NCBI GenBank assembly: GCA_003550325.1
Contig: QKWP01000078.1
Location: forward strand, 55,224-119,223
Direction of reading: 5' to 3'
Length of the DNA stretch: 64,000 bases
DNA from: Gigaspora rosea
Lineage: Eukaryota; Glomeromycota; Glomeromycetes; Diversisporales; Gigasporaceae
Part shown: positions 20,621-31,742 of the stretch, piece by piece
Layout of the letters: the number at the start of each line of letters is the position of its first letter
Position numbering within the stretch: position 1 is the stretch's first letter
Made by a program: the position numbers and the translations under genes
Notes under the pieces: generated by a model
Database searches by the model: none
Seen by the model: the letters and a program-made list of their open reading frames with translations, nothing else
Told to the model about the DNA's origin: nothing

Positions 20621-21234
20621 ATACCTTTTATTTTCTATATTTGTTTCTTTTTTTTCTAGTAGTACTCTGCTACTTGAAAAGCTAGAAAAAAAGGGTTTAA
20701 AAAGTAGACAGTTAGCAAATTCCAATCAGTAATTTGGACATTTTAAGTTTTTTGAGATTATAGGTTATGATAAGAAATAGTTTGATATAGCAAGTCATAT
20801 TTAGGTACCATTAGAGTAACTGGTCAGGTTATACTTCAATATTAGTAGTTAATAATAGATACATATATACTGTACTGGTATTACAAAATATGTTATAATA
20901 AAGGTGTGGTATGACTGCTGAATTATAAAAAAAAATTAGTGCTATCTTCCTTCTCTATAATTACATAGTCCATATCATGCAAATTGAATGATTGTGTGAA
21001 GGTTTTATTATGTTATACTTATAAAAAGGTATTTTTTTTATAATTTTATTAGTAAAGTAGTTGCAGATTTTGGTGTAATTATAAAAAGATTTTACTATAT
21101 AGGAGGTGACTATATAGGAAGAAGACAGTAATTAAAGTATAAGGCATCAATTCTAAAGAAAAAGTAACTAGCAATAGTTGGCAATATTATTAGCTTTTGA
21201 TTTTATTAGTTTTAATAACCTGCAACATTTTGTT
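20621..21234. other. No gene seen
   Basis: AT-rich. Around 21035-21120 two similar segments (TTATACTTATAAAAAGGTAT and GTAATTATAAAAAGATTTTA) precede CTATATAGGAGGTGACTATA, perhaps a decayed pogo-like end. Confidence 0.4.
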
Positions 21235-21640
21235 TTATTAAAAACTTTCCATACGATATTCTAACAAGTTTACTAGTAAAAATTTTTTCTATTATCAGAA
21301 AGAATAATCTTGAGAACTCTATGTCTACAGACAATATCTTGAAAGATGAATTTTGCTAGAGTTTCTGCACCTGCAATTGGTATAGCTTTAGCTTTTTTAG
21401 GCCAGCAAAAAAGATAATCAGTTGCAACAATTATATAATTATTGTTGTGAGTAGCAGTTCTACTAAATCTATGCCTATTATTCAAAGGCTCTTCCAAATT
21501 GGATAAGGTAGAGAGGTTCTTTTCTCTTGCTTTTGCCTCATTTTTAGCAGATTTAATATGAGCGAACATAATTTTGAACATCTATGTACATTTGGCCCAA
21601 TAGTATCATTTAGATATTTTATAATATATAGCATCTGTTA
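21235..21640 (-). pseudogene. Integrase core remnant (element A)
   Basis: The minus frame 21581-21273 reads YIIVATDYLFCWPKKAKAI and later CRHRVLKIILSDNRKNF, matching the retroviral-type integrase core around the first Asp region and the second catalytic Asp (LSD). The catalytic Glu segment and C-terminus are lost at the truncation near 21235. Non-functional. Confidence 0.75.
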
Positions 21641-22450
21641 CTAAGTATCTGGCAGCAGAATGATTATGCATCATATATACGATTGGTTCAACTTAGTTTA
21701 TTTAATAACTCTAATTAGTTTGTCTGGGTCTTTACAGTTCTTTTTATACAATAATTTGTACTTCACTTTATAATATCTAGATTAATTAATAATTGTCTAT
21801 TTTTCATTATTTGTTAAATTAGAAAAGGGTATGTCTGTTTCTAGGTACTCTATTGAATTTTGGTATTGGTCCAAATTCATGTAGAAGTAGTAGTATTGAA
21901 GTGTATCTGTATCGGTAATAGAGAGAGAGCATCAATATTAGAATGGATTCTTTTAGATTTATGTATATTATTAAAATAGTAAGGTTGAAGTTTTATTAAG
22001 TGGCCTAGGAGTCTTTTTGATTGAGAAGACTTTAACCATTTAAGAGCAGAGTGAACTATAACTAATGTGAAATGACTTGTACCAAAGTATTTGTGAAAAT
22101 GTCCAATACCCATACAATGGCAGCACATTCTAATTCAGTTGCTCTATAGTTCATTTCTTCTTTTTTTAGGCTTTTACTTGTATAGGCAATAGGAAGTTTC
22201 TTTTTATTATTAGATAACTGGCTCAAAGTAGCTCCAAATCTAGTATAGAAGGTATCAGTAGCTAAGATAAATTCTTACTTGTAGTCAGAGTAGATAAGAA
22301 TTGAACTAGTGATTAACCAATATTTCAATTTATCAAAAGCTTTTTGACATTGGCTGTTCTATTCATAAACATTGTCCTTATGTAGTAATTGGTTAAGAGA
22401 ATAGGCAATAGAGAAGAAATGTTTTATGAACTGTTAGTAGTATTTAGCCA
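21641..22450 (-). pseudogene. RNase H remnant (element A)
   Basis: Minus-strand reading gives LATDTFYTRFGATLSQL near 22270-22220 (first catalytic Asp kept) and NYRATELECAAIVWVL near 22160-22105 (catalytic Glu), broken by shifts. RNase H normally degrades the RNA strand of the RNA-DNA hybrid. It lies between RT and integrase as in all gypsy elements. Confidence 0.65.
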
Positions 22451-23730
22451 TATCTAAAAATAAGCATAGCTAGGTAACACTTTTTGGAGGTTGGATATGC
22501 TGAACAGCAATTATTTTGTCTGGGTCTGGGAAGATTTCTTTTTTTCTATTATATGGGGTGTCCCAAGTTAAAAGGGCACATTTTTAAAATTTTTTGAAAA
22601 ATGAGTTTTTATTAGATTCATATAAATTTTGACATGATTAACATTTTTCAATTATAAAGGAAAGTTGATTTGCATAATAAAAAATCAAGATAATGTAAAA
22701 GAAAAATTGCATGAGGCTGTGTAGGGCAAACACATCATGAAATTACTCAATAGTCGCCTGTTACCTTTAACCAATCAAAATCGTGACATTTGATTAATCC
22801 TGGATCAGTCCAAAAATCAAAACAAATGATTAAACTCAATTATCTCAAAATAAACTATGTAAAAATGGGCCCTTTTAACTTACAACATCCTATATATTCT
22901 AGAAAAGGTAGATATTTCATCCAAAAATTATACTTCTCAATGTTTAACTTCAATCTGCTTTATGTATCCTTGTAAATACTTTTTTAGATACTTAATATAG
23001 TAATCAAATGTTCGTAAAATGATATTGGTATCATCCAAGTATACTACTATATATTTATAAGCTATACCTTTATAGACTTTATTTATAAGGCATTGAAAGA
23101 TAGCAGAGGCATTATACAATCAAATAGTATAATATTGAACTTATAGATTCATATCTAGTAATGAAAGCAGTTTTCTCTCTATCTTCTAGGTGTACTTTTA
23201 CTTGCCAATATCTACTTATGAAATTGAGGGTAGAACAGTAGATGTTTCTAGCAAGTGAGTCAAAGTATTTCATCTATTCAAAAATGGGTACTGATTCTTT
23301 TTGGTAATAGTATTAAGTTTTAGTAGTCTATACAAAATCTTTTTCTATTTTTCTTTGTTACTAATACAACAGGAAAGGCCCAAGGGCTAAAGGATTCTTT
23401 GATTAAGTTATTATCCAACATTCGTTGTACCTCTTTATTAATGAATGTTTGTTTAGTAAGAGGTATCATATAAGGGTGAGAGCTAACAGGGAGTAAGTTA
23501 TTAGCAAATATTCTATGGATTACTAGGTCAGTTCTACCTAGCTAAGTCATATCTTTTGCAAAAAGGTCAGCAAATTCAAGAAGCAGTTGTCGAAATTGGG
23601 CTCTTTGACTAGTATTTAAAGGTCCTACTTTTGGTTTTATTTTCTAAGTTATAGTATAAATTTCTTGAATAATTCTGGATCTAGAATTGTCTGTATCTTT
23701 GAGTAGATTTTTGAACTTGCTCAGAATGAC
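22451..23730 (-). pseudogene. Reverse transcriptase remnant (element A), split by a MITE
   Basis: From 23600 downward the frames give EFADLFAKDM and LGRTDLV (RT N-terminal region). At 23119-22937 comes ASAIFQCLINKVYKGI and YIVVYLDDTNI, with the YLDD form of the YXDD catalytic box. The thumb region is interrupted by the MITE at 22554-22892 and resumes at 22550 with KIIAVQHIQPPKSVT. Many stops. Confidence 0.75.
22554..22892. mobile_element. MITE inserted in RT of element A
   Basis: Terminal inverted repeats: GGGGTGTCCCAAGTTAAAAG on the left and CTTTTAACTTACAACATCC on the right, with TA at both flanks. The RT reading of element A continues on either side. About 340 bp, no ORF. The TA target and GGGTGTCCC-like end suggest a Tc1/mariner relative. 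Confidence 0.75.
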
Positions 23731-24620
23731 TCAAAAATTTTGAGTTTCCTTATTATTAAGATCATACGCAGGGTTAGCAAAGGAAGAAAATTTATTATAC
23801 AAATCCCTTAGTCAATAATGAAAGATTCAAAGTATTTAATTCTAGCTTGCAGTTCCTTTATGGTTCGGTCCTGGGGCTCAAAATTTTGGCTTGTTCCTAT
23901 AGTAGAGCAATAATTTGGGCCTATTATTTTATTTGTTTCTGAAGAAGAGGAATCAGATCTGTTAGTTCTAAAGTTGTTGATATAGTATTTATGGCAACAA
24001 TAGGTGATTCTGGTGTTAGAAAGATTTGAGAAGATAGAATTTCTGGATCTGAGAAAGGAAGAGTACTTTATAACATTCCACATAATAGAAGTCAAATTGC
24101 TCCAGTTCAGTATTCTTTTTAACTATAATTATATTCTATACAAAGTTTAATAGTTCCTTGAAAATTTCTTTGTAAGTTTTTTACAGCCTTCCTTTGATCA
24201 AAGTTAGAATAACTAGTGTAAAAGATTCAGCTAAAATTCTTTGCAGGATTTCTTCTTCAGTTTCACTTAATTGTACTTAGGAGGCTCTCATAATGATATT
24301 TACTTTATTATAAGTATAGTCCTGATTGGATCAATTAGCTATTTGGAGTTCAAAAGCATGAGCGAGGTCTTTATCACTTTTTCTAATCTTTATCTGGGTA
24401 AGCTTGTTCACATGGAATATTTGGTTGTTTAGAACACGAGTTTGAGGCAAGCTAATAGTTAATTTAGTCGAATGCAAATTATAATTTTTACTTTGGTTAA
24501 GATCATATGCATATCTAGCATTTCTGGTAGATTTAGTATAATGCTGTACTCAAGTTTACAAATTGTAGTTGGGGTTCTATTCTATATCCATGGTAGCTTT
24601 ATAAATATACAAACATTCAA
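23731..24620 (-). pseudogene. Coiled-coil region before RT (element A)
   Basis: The minus frame 24095-23808 ends with FEPQDRTIKELQARIKYFES, the same heptad-like segment as in B2 (FEHQDQTLKELQARVNYFEN). It lies after the cysteine-rich module and before RT in all three elements. Function unknown; a coiled coil could mediate protein multimerisation. Confidence 0.6.
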
Positions 24621-24639
24621 GATTACAGAATCAAGTATC

Positions 24640-24960
24640 CTCTCAAATAGAATCAAGTTTAATTATTCTGGATCTAATATCCTGTTCTCCACTGAGTCCA
24701 TACTGTTCACATTGATAGCATAAGTTATCAGGGCAGTCCTTATACAGGTGTCCAGATTGCAAGCAGGTTTTGCAAAACTTAGAGCAATATTTGCCAAAGT
24801 GTTCATAATGATGGTACTGATAATATTTATTATTAGGGCAGTCCACATAAAGGTGGTTATAAGAGCAGCAGCATTCAAATTTTTGGTATTGAAAGATGCA
24901 CTAGGTCTGGGTCTCCAAATAACAGTTGTCCAATTATCTGGTTCTATTTCCAATATATAA
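24640..24960 (-). pseudogene. Cysteine-rich module remnant (element A)
   Basis: In minus sense one frame gives CKTCLQSGHLYKDC, an intact CCHC knuckle, then CPDNLCYQCEQYG. A neighbouring knuckle has lost cysteines to Tyr (YYQYHHYEHFGKYC). After CEQYG the sequence jumps directly to IRSRIIKLDSI, which in B2 lies about 330 bp further on, so A carries an internal deletion. Confidence 0.7.
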
Positions 24961-25099
24961 GCTTTTTTTGGACTGAGATATTCCTGTTTAAACTTTTCTA
25001 ATTCCTTTTCATTAGTAATAGCAGATTGAGCAGATGAGAGTTGATTGTGTTCATAAATAGTAGGTACATGAATCTTCTTTTTGTTCTATCTAAGAGTAT

Positions 25100-25560
25100 A
25101 AGTTTTATTTTTCTAACTATAACTTGTATCTACTTTCTGTGACCAGTTATTTTCCAAAAGTAAAGAGTAAGAGATAGATAGCATTTATTACTTTAACATC
25201 CAAAGGGATAGTAGTTTCTTCAATTTCAATGGGCAAATTTTAATTATATCTAGAGGTTGAACAAAAAATCTAGCAGCAAAAACAATAAGGCAATGAAAGG
25301 GCTTCAATCTTTAATCCAAGTTACTTTACAACTTGGTGAGAAATCATGCTGATAGCAGTACTACTATCAATTACAGCATGGTAAGGCTTTCTATTGAGTT
25401 TGATATTGCATTTAACAGGAGTGGTATAGGTAGGTGTCTGGATCTGAGTGGTTTTGGGTTCTTTATTTATATAGTTAGCAAGAGCAGTTCTAATAGATTC
25501 GTTAACTAAGAAAGTTTCAAATTGTTTATATATATAGTCATTAGAAGTATCAAGAGTATA
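25100..25560 (-). pseudogene. Aspartic protease remnant (element A)
   Basis: Minus reading gives AVIDSSTAISMISHQ near 25380-25335. The catalytic DSG of retropepsins is here DSS, so activity is unlikely. It corresponds to VIDSGAAVSMIS in B2 and IIDSGASISMIA in B1. Confidence 0.65.
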
Positions 25561-27196
25561 AACATTACAAGAGTAAGGAGTATATGATCGATTGCGAGAT
25601 CTGAATCGGTTAGAGGAGCAATAACTTTAGTTATCTCTGTATCTATTATAGAACTGACTTCAGCTTCTGGATTAGTAATATCCAAAGCAGGTAAAGTTTC
25701 TATTTTGAAACTGGCTTCTATTTCTGGATCTAAATTTGTCATAGGATCAGTTATTTCTAGAGGAGTAATTACTGCTTTTACCATTGGATTGGTATCCTTG
25801 GTAATCCTTTTTATTGTCCTGGTATGTGTATAACAGTTTCGAATAAAATTCACTTTTTGACTACAATAATAACATATGGCATTTCTAGCATTAGATTGGG
25901 GTTGCTCCTTATCCTAGTCAGTATAATAGACAGAAGTAGCAGTAAAAGGAGCAGATTGTATTTTAGCAAGATTAATACTAAGTTTAGCAATTTGCTCTGT
26001 AAGGTATTCAATAGCTTGGTTGGTATCATTGGCATTATGTTTAGAGGTTATTATCTGACCAGTTTTCTATTTTTTTGCTTCAGTAATAGTAGCATTCAAG
26101 TTAGCAGGTTCAGCAACTTGGACATTATAGCATATTCCCTAAATTAAGAATTGAATTATAACAGTAGCAGGGAAAATATTGTTGGGATTTACTCATCCTT
26201 TGAGATGTTTAAAAAGGCTAATATAGGTATCAACTGTATCTGCTCCATGTTTGATTTCAAATAACAGTTTTGCCAGGTAGCTTTTTGTTTAGTTGTACTA
26301 AACTTTTCTTTAAATAGATGAGAAAAACTTTAAACTATATTACTGTTATCTTCTTGACCATGTCAATGATAATAAAAATAAGTTGGAGCATTTTCGAGAC
26401 TTGCAAGCCATTTTTTGACATTATCTTTTATGTAGATACAAACAAAATCTAATTGTCGAGCAGACTCCAATGGTTAGTCTTAGCAGCTCTTTTGAATTCT
26501 TTAAGTTCTTTAGTTATATTACAGGGTCCTGGGTTCTATCATCTTAATAGAAGTCAATTTTATTAATTGATGATCTGCCACAAATCGATAGTGTGATCAT
26601 AGTGTAATGTGATGCAGATCCTTACTATTTGTTGATATATAAATCCTAAAATGTAGGAATTTTTTTGCCTACCCAAGGTAAACATTTTTTCTTACTAAAT
26701 TAAGGAGTTATGTCTACTAAGTAAAAATTGTAGAGCTTATCAAAACAAGTCTAATGGTAGTTAGATAATCGAAATCGGACCAGTAGATGATAAGATACCT
26801 TCGAAAAACGATGGGCTGACTATATATAAACAATAGGTTTGTTTAACAAAATTTTATATAGTCGATCAATTGTTTTTGAAGATATCTTATTATCTACTAG
26901 TCCGATTTCGATGATTTAACTACCATTATACTCGTCTTGATGAGCTTTACAATTTTCACTTAGTAGACATGACTTATTAACTTAGTAAGAAAAAAAGTTT
27001 TTTAAGTTTTCCTTAGGTTGCCAAAAATATTCCTATATTATAGGATTTACATAGTAATTTGCATCATATTACACTATAATCACACTATCGATTTGTGGCG
27101 GATCATCAATTAAGCTATTTTTTTACTATCATATCCAAGAGCATTGGTAAGAGAAGTCATAGCGCCTGCAATAGCATTTGAAGCATCTTTAGCCAT
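25561..27196 (-). pseudogene. Gag remnant with zinc knuckle (element A), split by a palindrome
   Basis: Starts with an ATG at 27196-27194 reading MAKDASNAIAGAMTSLTNAL, matching MGDQALQDAAQAINALAAAL of B2. Interrupted by the inserted element at 26577-27109. The capsid-like part follows (26550-25950) with many breaks. A CYYC half-knuckle appears near 25870 (two of the CCHC cysteines in place). Confidence 0.7.
26577..27109. mobile_element. Palindromic element with TTAA flanks inside Gag of A
   Basis: The left end TTGATGATCTGCCACAAATC is mirrored by GATTTGTGGCGGATCATCAA on the right, each next to TTAA. The arms run on through ACTATGATCACACTATCG-like sequence. Nearer the centre lies the familiar CTACTAGTCCGATTTCGATG arm with a TCGTCTTGATGAG hairpin. 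TTAA is the piggyBac target, but the ends are not typical of piggyBac, and a shorter target (TTA/TAA) cannot be excluded because the arms themselves end in TTAA. Confidence 0.7.
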
Positions 27197-28550
27197 GATT
27201 CTTTTAGATTCCTATCTTTTTATAGTTTCTTCTGATTCAGGGTCTGAGTGTATTTCTTCTTTTGGTTCTTTAGCTTGATAATTTATTTTTTCTTGTATGT
27301 CTGCTAGTTCTTCTAAGATCCTAACTAAATTTATTTCTTCTAAATTTTCTTTTTTTAAATTTAGTTCTTTGTAAGTTTCTTGTTTAGCAATTTTTTGGTT
27401 TGGGTAGGCTCTAATAAGTTGAGGTTGAATATACTCTGGTTGAGGAACAAGGGTTTGACATTGGCATTGAAGAGAAGAAGTGCATAAAGGAGTAGTATCA
27501 GATGCAAAATAGTTTTTAGAATAGAATTCAGTAACTACATATAAATGAGAAGTGGTTGTAGGTTAAATTGTATATTAAAAATATATAATAGAATTGATAT
27601 TTTGAATATATTAAGTAACTCGATTTGGAGTAGAGGTATGTTGGTGAGGAAGAGAATTATCTAAAGAAATTTCACTAAGAGGTGAAGTTAAAAGTGCAAG
27701 TATAGGAGGAAAAAGTATTTGAATAGTATTTTTATCATAGGGTACTAAAGTATAAAGTAAACAAAACGAAAAGGATCCACTTAGTTATTTAAATCTTCTG
27801 GTTGTAAGGTATATATAGAATAAGAGATAGGTATAAGACTAAATTAAAGGTCATCAGTAGTGGTTTGAATTATAGGAAAAAGATGATTAAGAGTATTGAT
27901 TACATAGCCAAGTAGAGAAGTAGAAATGGTAGGATCTTCAATATGGAGGTCAAAGATATTTGCTAGAAAATCTGATAAAAGAGTAGGAGCAAGAGTATAT
28001 CAAGTATAATGCTAAAGTAAAGCAGTAATAACTTTTTTAGGGTCCAAATAAGAGTTATAATATTAGCAACTAAAAACAATATCTTGAGCAGCAGCTCTAA
28101 TAGTATTGTAGAACTCTAAAATATACATAGATAGGTTAGGTTAATTATAGGGTTACTAAAAAAGGAAAGATCTTTAGAAAAAACTTCAAAAATAAGCAAA
28201 AAAATTACTATAAATAGAAAAGAACTGCATAAAAACCTCAATAATAAGCAAACTTATATCTGACCTATCTATATATATTTTGAGGTCCTAGTATTGTAGT
28301 TATTTAGTTGAGTTAAAATGAAGTATGCATTAACAGTAACTTGTGTATATTAGTTAGCAAAATAGGTATTCTTATACGGATTCCAACGAAAATTTTGATG
28401 ATAATTGTAAGGTAGATAGCAAATAGTACAAAATAAATCTGGATAACTAAGTTGGTAAATGTTAGTAGCAAAAGCAAATGGATAATTAGCGTTATGTGCT
28501 TCAATTTGTTAGAGATAAATTTGGTAAGCTCTATTTATACTAGTTATAAA
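27197..28550 (-). pseudogene. ORF1 remnant (element A), split by a MITE
   Basis: Corresponds to ORF1 of B2. The start codon is now ATA (28547-28545). Recognisable words on the minus strand include LFCTICYLPYN (near 28420) and, past the MITE at 28111-28288, RAAAQDIVFSC-type sequence at 28097-28060. Function unknown. Confidence 0.6.
28111..28288. mobile_element. Mutator-type MITE in ORF1 of A
   Basis: Flanked by a perfect 10 bp duplication TAGTATTGTA (28101-28110 and 28289-28298). The ends GAACTCTAAAATATACATAG and CTATATATATTTTGAGGTCC are inverted repeats. Removing it and one duplication restores alignment to B2 ORF1. The sister copy at 42401-42575 also has a 10 bp duplication; a decayed third copy lies near 35443-35622. 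Confidence 0.85.
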
Positions 28551-28940
28551 GAGGCCTAGAAGGTTAACAAACTAATTTTTTTTAACTAAAATGTAAAAGG
28601 GTAGATGGGTGTTCAATATACTAACAAAGAGATAAGTAGTTTCTAATCTGGTTCTAAAACTAGAACTAAAAATACTAAAACAAAAGAGGAGTGCTACAAA
28701 AGCAAAGGCTTTAAGTATGCTCTTTTAATATATCTTTCTAAATTCAACAAGAAAAAACTAGTGCAACAAATTTAAGAGGCTTCAAGTATGCTCTTCTGAA
28801 CAAATCTCTTTCAATTCAACAGAAAAACTAAAAACAATTACTTAATTAGAAGAGAGAAGAGGAAAAGAAAAGGTAACCAAAGAAATATCCTTGCAGAAAT
28901 GAGGAAGAGAGGTTCTAGTATTCTGGCTGTTTTAAATAAT
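28551..28940 (-). other. Leader of element A with duplicated segment
   Basis: Homologous to the B2 leader (59245-59654). The segment TTCAGAAGAGCATACTTGAA (minus sense) occurs twice about 70 bp apart, as in B2. Confidence 0.6.
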
Positions 28941-28958
28941 TTCTGCCCAAAAGCACCA
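28941..28958 (-). promoter_or_regulatory. Primer-binding site, element A
   Basis: Minus-strand TGGTGCTTTTGGGCAGAA directly after the LTR. It begins TGG as expected for pairing with a tRNA CCA end, and is a mutated form of the B2 site (TGGTGCCTTCTGGCGGAA). Confidence 0.65.
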
Positions 28959-28961
28959 AAA

Positions 28962-29507
28962 TGTTACAAGCAACTATAGCCTTCAGTATAGTACTTGCAA
29001 TATAGCATATAGCAACAGAGTTCTTGTTGGGTTAGAGAAGATATAAAAAGGTGTATAAGTGGAATATTACTTTACTAGAGTGGTTCATTAGATAGGTATT
29101 AAAGACAATATTTATTTGACAAAGATATATTTTATTTATTAAGATAATAATATTCAAAAGATATAACTATTTTCAAGTATTGAAGGGAGGAAAAGAGATA
29201 TCTGAGTCTAATATATAAGAAGGTAGAAAAACTAGATTTATACCGGTATAACTTTTTGTAAAATTCATAAAACCAATAAAACTAATAATACTAATAAAAC
29301 TAATAAAACTAATAAAACTAATAAAACTAATAAAACTAATAAAACTAATAAAACTAATAAAAACTAATAAAACTAATAAAACTAATAAAACTAATAAAAC
29401 TAATAAAACTCCTGTTGTGCAATTGTATTCTATATTTTGTGACTATTTGTTCTACAATTGTTCTCTAGAATGTTCTAAAAATAGAACATAAAAACTGTTC
29501 TATAACA
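28962..29507 (-). repeat. 5' LTR of element A
   Basis: Minus sense begins TGTTATAGAACAG and ends CTTGTAACA, giving TGTTA...TAACA terminal inverted repeats. It aligns with the LTR at 58589-59223 (e.g. AGTAATATTCCACTT). It contains the 9 bp minisatellite at 29266-29408. Confidence 0.75.
29266..29408. repeat. 9 bp minisatellite in LTR of A
   Basis: Unit AATAAAACT (plus sense), about 15 copies. It sits about 300 bp before the LTR 3' end, the same place as the different minisatellites in the LTRs of B1 and B2. Confidence 0.9.
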
Positions 29508-29559
29508 ATATTACTACAATATTAGTAAAAAAAACTATAGAAAGCATTGTATATTGAAG

Positions 29560-29650
29560 AAATATTCTGTCAACAAGAAGTACTATAGATAAAACATTCT
29601 ATTAGAGATATAGTATTAGAAAAATTAGCTAGTAAAGAACTAACTTACAG
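29560..29650. repeat. Foldback arm remnant
   Basis: CTGTCAACAAGAAGTACTAT and the following AGATAAAACATTCTATTAGA match the right arm of the foldback at 1668-2487 (GTCAACAAAAATGCTGTAGG). Element A may have landed beside or in such a foldback. Confidence 0.5.
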
Positions 29651-29901
29651 GAAATAATATCATAATCATTATGATCTATATAAGAGATGTCTGGGGTCCT
29701 GTTATAATTAACCCTAGAACATCTATACAATTTAGGTGTTTGAGTTAGAACACTAACATTTATAAAAATTTTAATATGAAATAAATCATAAGTATATTAA
29801 TATCAATTGTTAAAAATGTACTGATTATATTAACATGAATATAATAAATTAAAAAGTAAGTATTATAATAAGAAGTATTGATATAATTTATTTGAAAAGT
29901 A

Positions 29902-30107
29902 TACAGTCAACTCTTTCTAATTCGAACTGCTAGGACTGCTTTTTTTACTATGTAAAAATTTGGAAAAGTTCAGTTTTCAAAAATTATATATGGCTTATCT
30001 GAACTTTATAATAAAATATACAAATGTTCTAGGAGATTTTGTTCAGTTTAGAGAGAGTTTAATAGTGTTCAGTTTAGAGAGGTTTGGATTAGAAAGAGGT
30101 AACTGTA
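29902..30107. mobile_element. pogo/Tc1-like MITE
   Basis: The left CAGTCAACTCTTTCTAATTC and the right GGATTAGAAAGAGGTAACTG are inverted repeats, with TA flanks. Same family as 18022-18202. Confidence 0.75.
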
Positions 30108-30960
30108 TATATATATAATATTGGGATATCTAATATACAAAGTAAATTAAAATTATATATATAGTTATATTTATTTTTTGATAATTGATTTTTAATTAAT
30201 AAAGTTATATAAAAATACTTTTAGATATAAAAAATTAGTAAATATTTTTAGAAGCACAGGTTGCATTTTTTTTATTTAAAGTTTTGATATATATTACAAA
30301 GCAACAGAATTATTTTTACAATATATATAGAATATAATATTTTTTCTAACCTATTTAATTCGCACTTGCTATTTGGATTGCTTGAAATAATTTTATATCT
30401 ATTGTAAAATTTTTAATTAAGATATAAATTTTGTTTGTAACTTTGTTTATTAAAACTTTATATTGGTTTATTTAAAAAATCAAATCATAATTTTTGATAG
30501 TAAAGCTATATATCCAATTAAAGGTTATCAAAGCTCATATAATACAAAAAAATCTTTTATATAACATTATGTATAGTTTTGATTTACAAATTATATTAAA
30601 CACTTTAATATAATACATTACTATTTGGATGCATTTAGCCAATAAAGCCAAAGATTATATATTATTAAATAAATTTTTATTAAGAATAAATAGTATAAAT
30701 TATATCAGTATAATTAGTGCATAAATTGTAACTTTATAAAACAATTTGTATAAAATTTGTAAAAATTTCAAAAGAAGCACTATTCTATATATCTAATTTT
30801 TGATTATATTTTTGTTTTATTTTAAATAAAACAAAAAGCAGACAAAAATTAGATAGAATATCTCTGTTTCGAATATTTTAGTATAAATTTTATACAATTT
30901 TTTTATAAGGAGATAGAATATGCTCCCAGAAATAACAATAAATGTATTGCTATTATTAGT
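30108..30960. other. No gene seen
   Basis: Very AT-rich sequence, no recognisable feature. Confidence 0.45.
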
Positions 30961-30961
30961 T

Positions 30962-31742
30962 AAATTTACAATATACATCGGGAAAATAAATAAGGTGCAG
31001 ATCTGCACAAATCTGCGACCCTAGAAAATTTTAACAAATTGTGCAATAACTTGTGATCTAGTGGTTTAAATTTAACAATTTTGGTACTATTCGATCCGTC
31101 TCGATGAAACTGATCGAATGGTACCAAAATCTTTAAATTTCAATCACTAGAACAAAAAAAATCCCATTTATGTGAATTTTATAAACATTGAACAATCTTG
31201 CCAACCAGTGGTCCAAATTTAATGATTTTGGTACCATTCAATTCCTCTTGATGAGTCAGTTTGAATGGTACCAACAACGTCAAAATTGAATTACTAGTTA
31301 ACAAGTTATTCGTGAAAAATGATTTGTGGCGCAGTTCTGCGCAGAAATTTAAAAAAGAAATTTAAATTTCTGTGCAGAACTGCGCCGCAAATCGTTTTTC
31401 ATGAATAACGTGTTAACCAGTTATCCAATTTGCGGTTTTGAAACCATTTGAACCGTCTCATCAAGAGGAATCGAATGGTACCAAAATCATTAATTTTGGA
31501 CTACTGGTTGGCAAGATCATTCAATGTTTATAAAATTCACATAAATGGGATTTTCTTGTGTTCTAGTCATTGGAATTCAACGATTTTGGTATCATTCGAT
31601 CTGTCTTATCGAGACGAATCGAATGGTACCAAAATCATTAAATTTAGACTACTGGATCACAAGTTATTACAAAATTTGTTAAAATTTTTTAGGGTCGCAG
31701 ATTTGTGCAGATCTGCGCCTTATTTATTTTCCTGATGTATAG
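30962..31742. repeat. Near-perfect 780 bp palindrome
   Basis: Arms begin ATACATCGGGAAAATAAATA / TATTTATTTTCCTGATGTAT, continue with GGTGCAGATCTGCACAAATC, and meet at about 31352 in GTTCTGCGCAGAAATTTAAA. Each arm contains two short palindromes of the GGTACCAAAATC family (31085, 31225, 31440 and 31583). The one longish frame (31448-31735) is a by-product. Confidence 0.85.

Larger units (their letters stand above)
21235..29507 (-). mobile_element. Ty3/gypsy retrotransposon A (decayed, minus strand)
   Basis: In minus sense the order is 5' LTR (29507-28962), primer-binding site (28958-28941), leader, ORF1 remnant, Gag, zinc knuckle, protease, cysteine-rich module, coiled coil, reverse transcriptase, RNase H and part of integrase, then truncation. 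The 3' LTR is missing. Every domain aligns by eye with B1 and B2. All frames are broken by many stops and shifts, more than in B1 or B2, so A is the oldest of the three. Three MITEs sit inside it (22554-22892, 26577-27109, 28111-28288). Confidence 0.85.

Noticed and set aside
31448..31735. 95-codon ORF
   Set aside because: Lies wholly in one arm of a 780 bp palindrome and contains two copies of a palindromic repeat.
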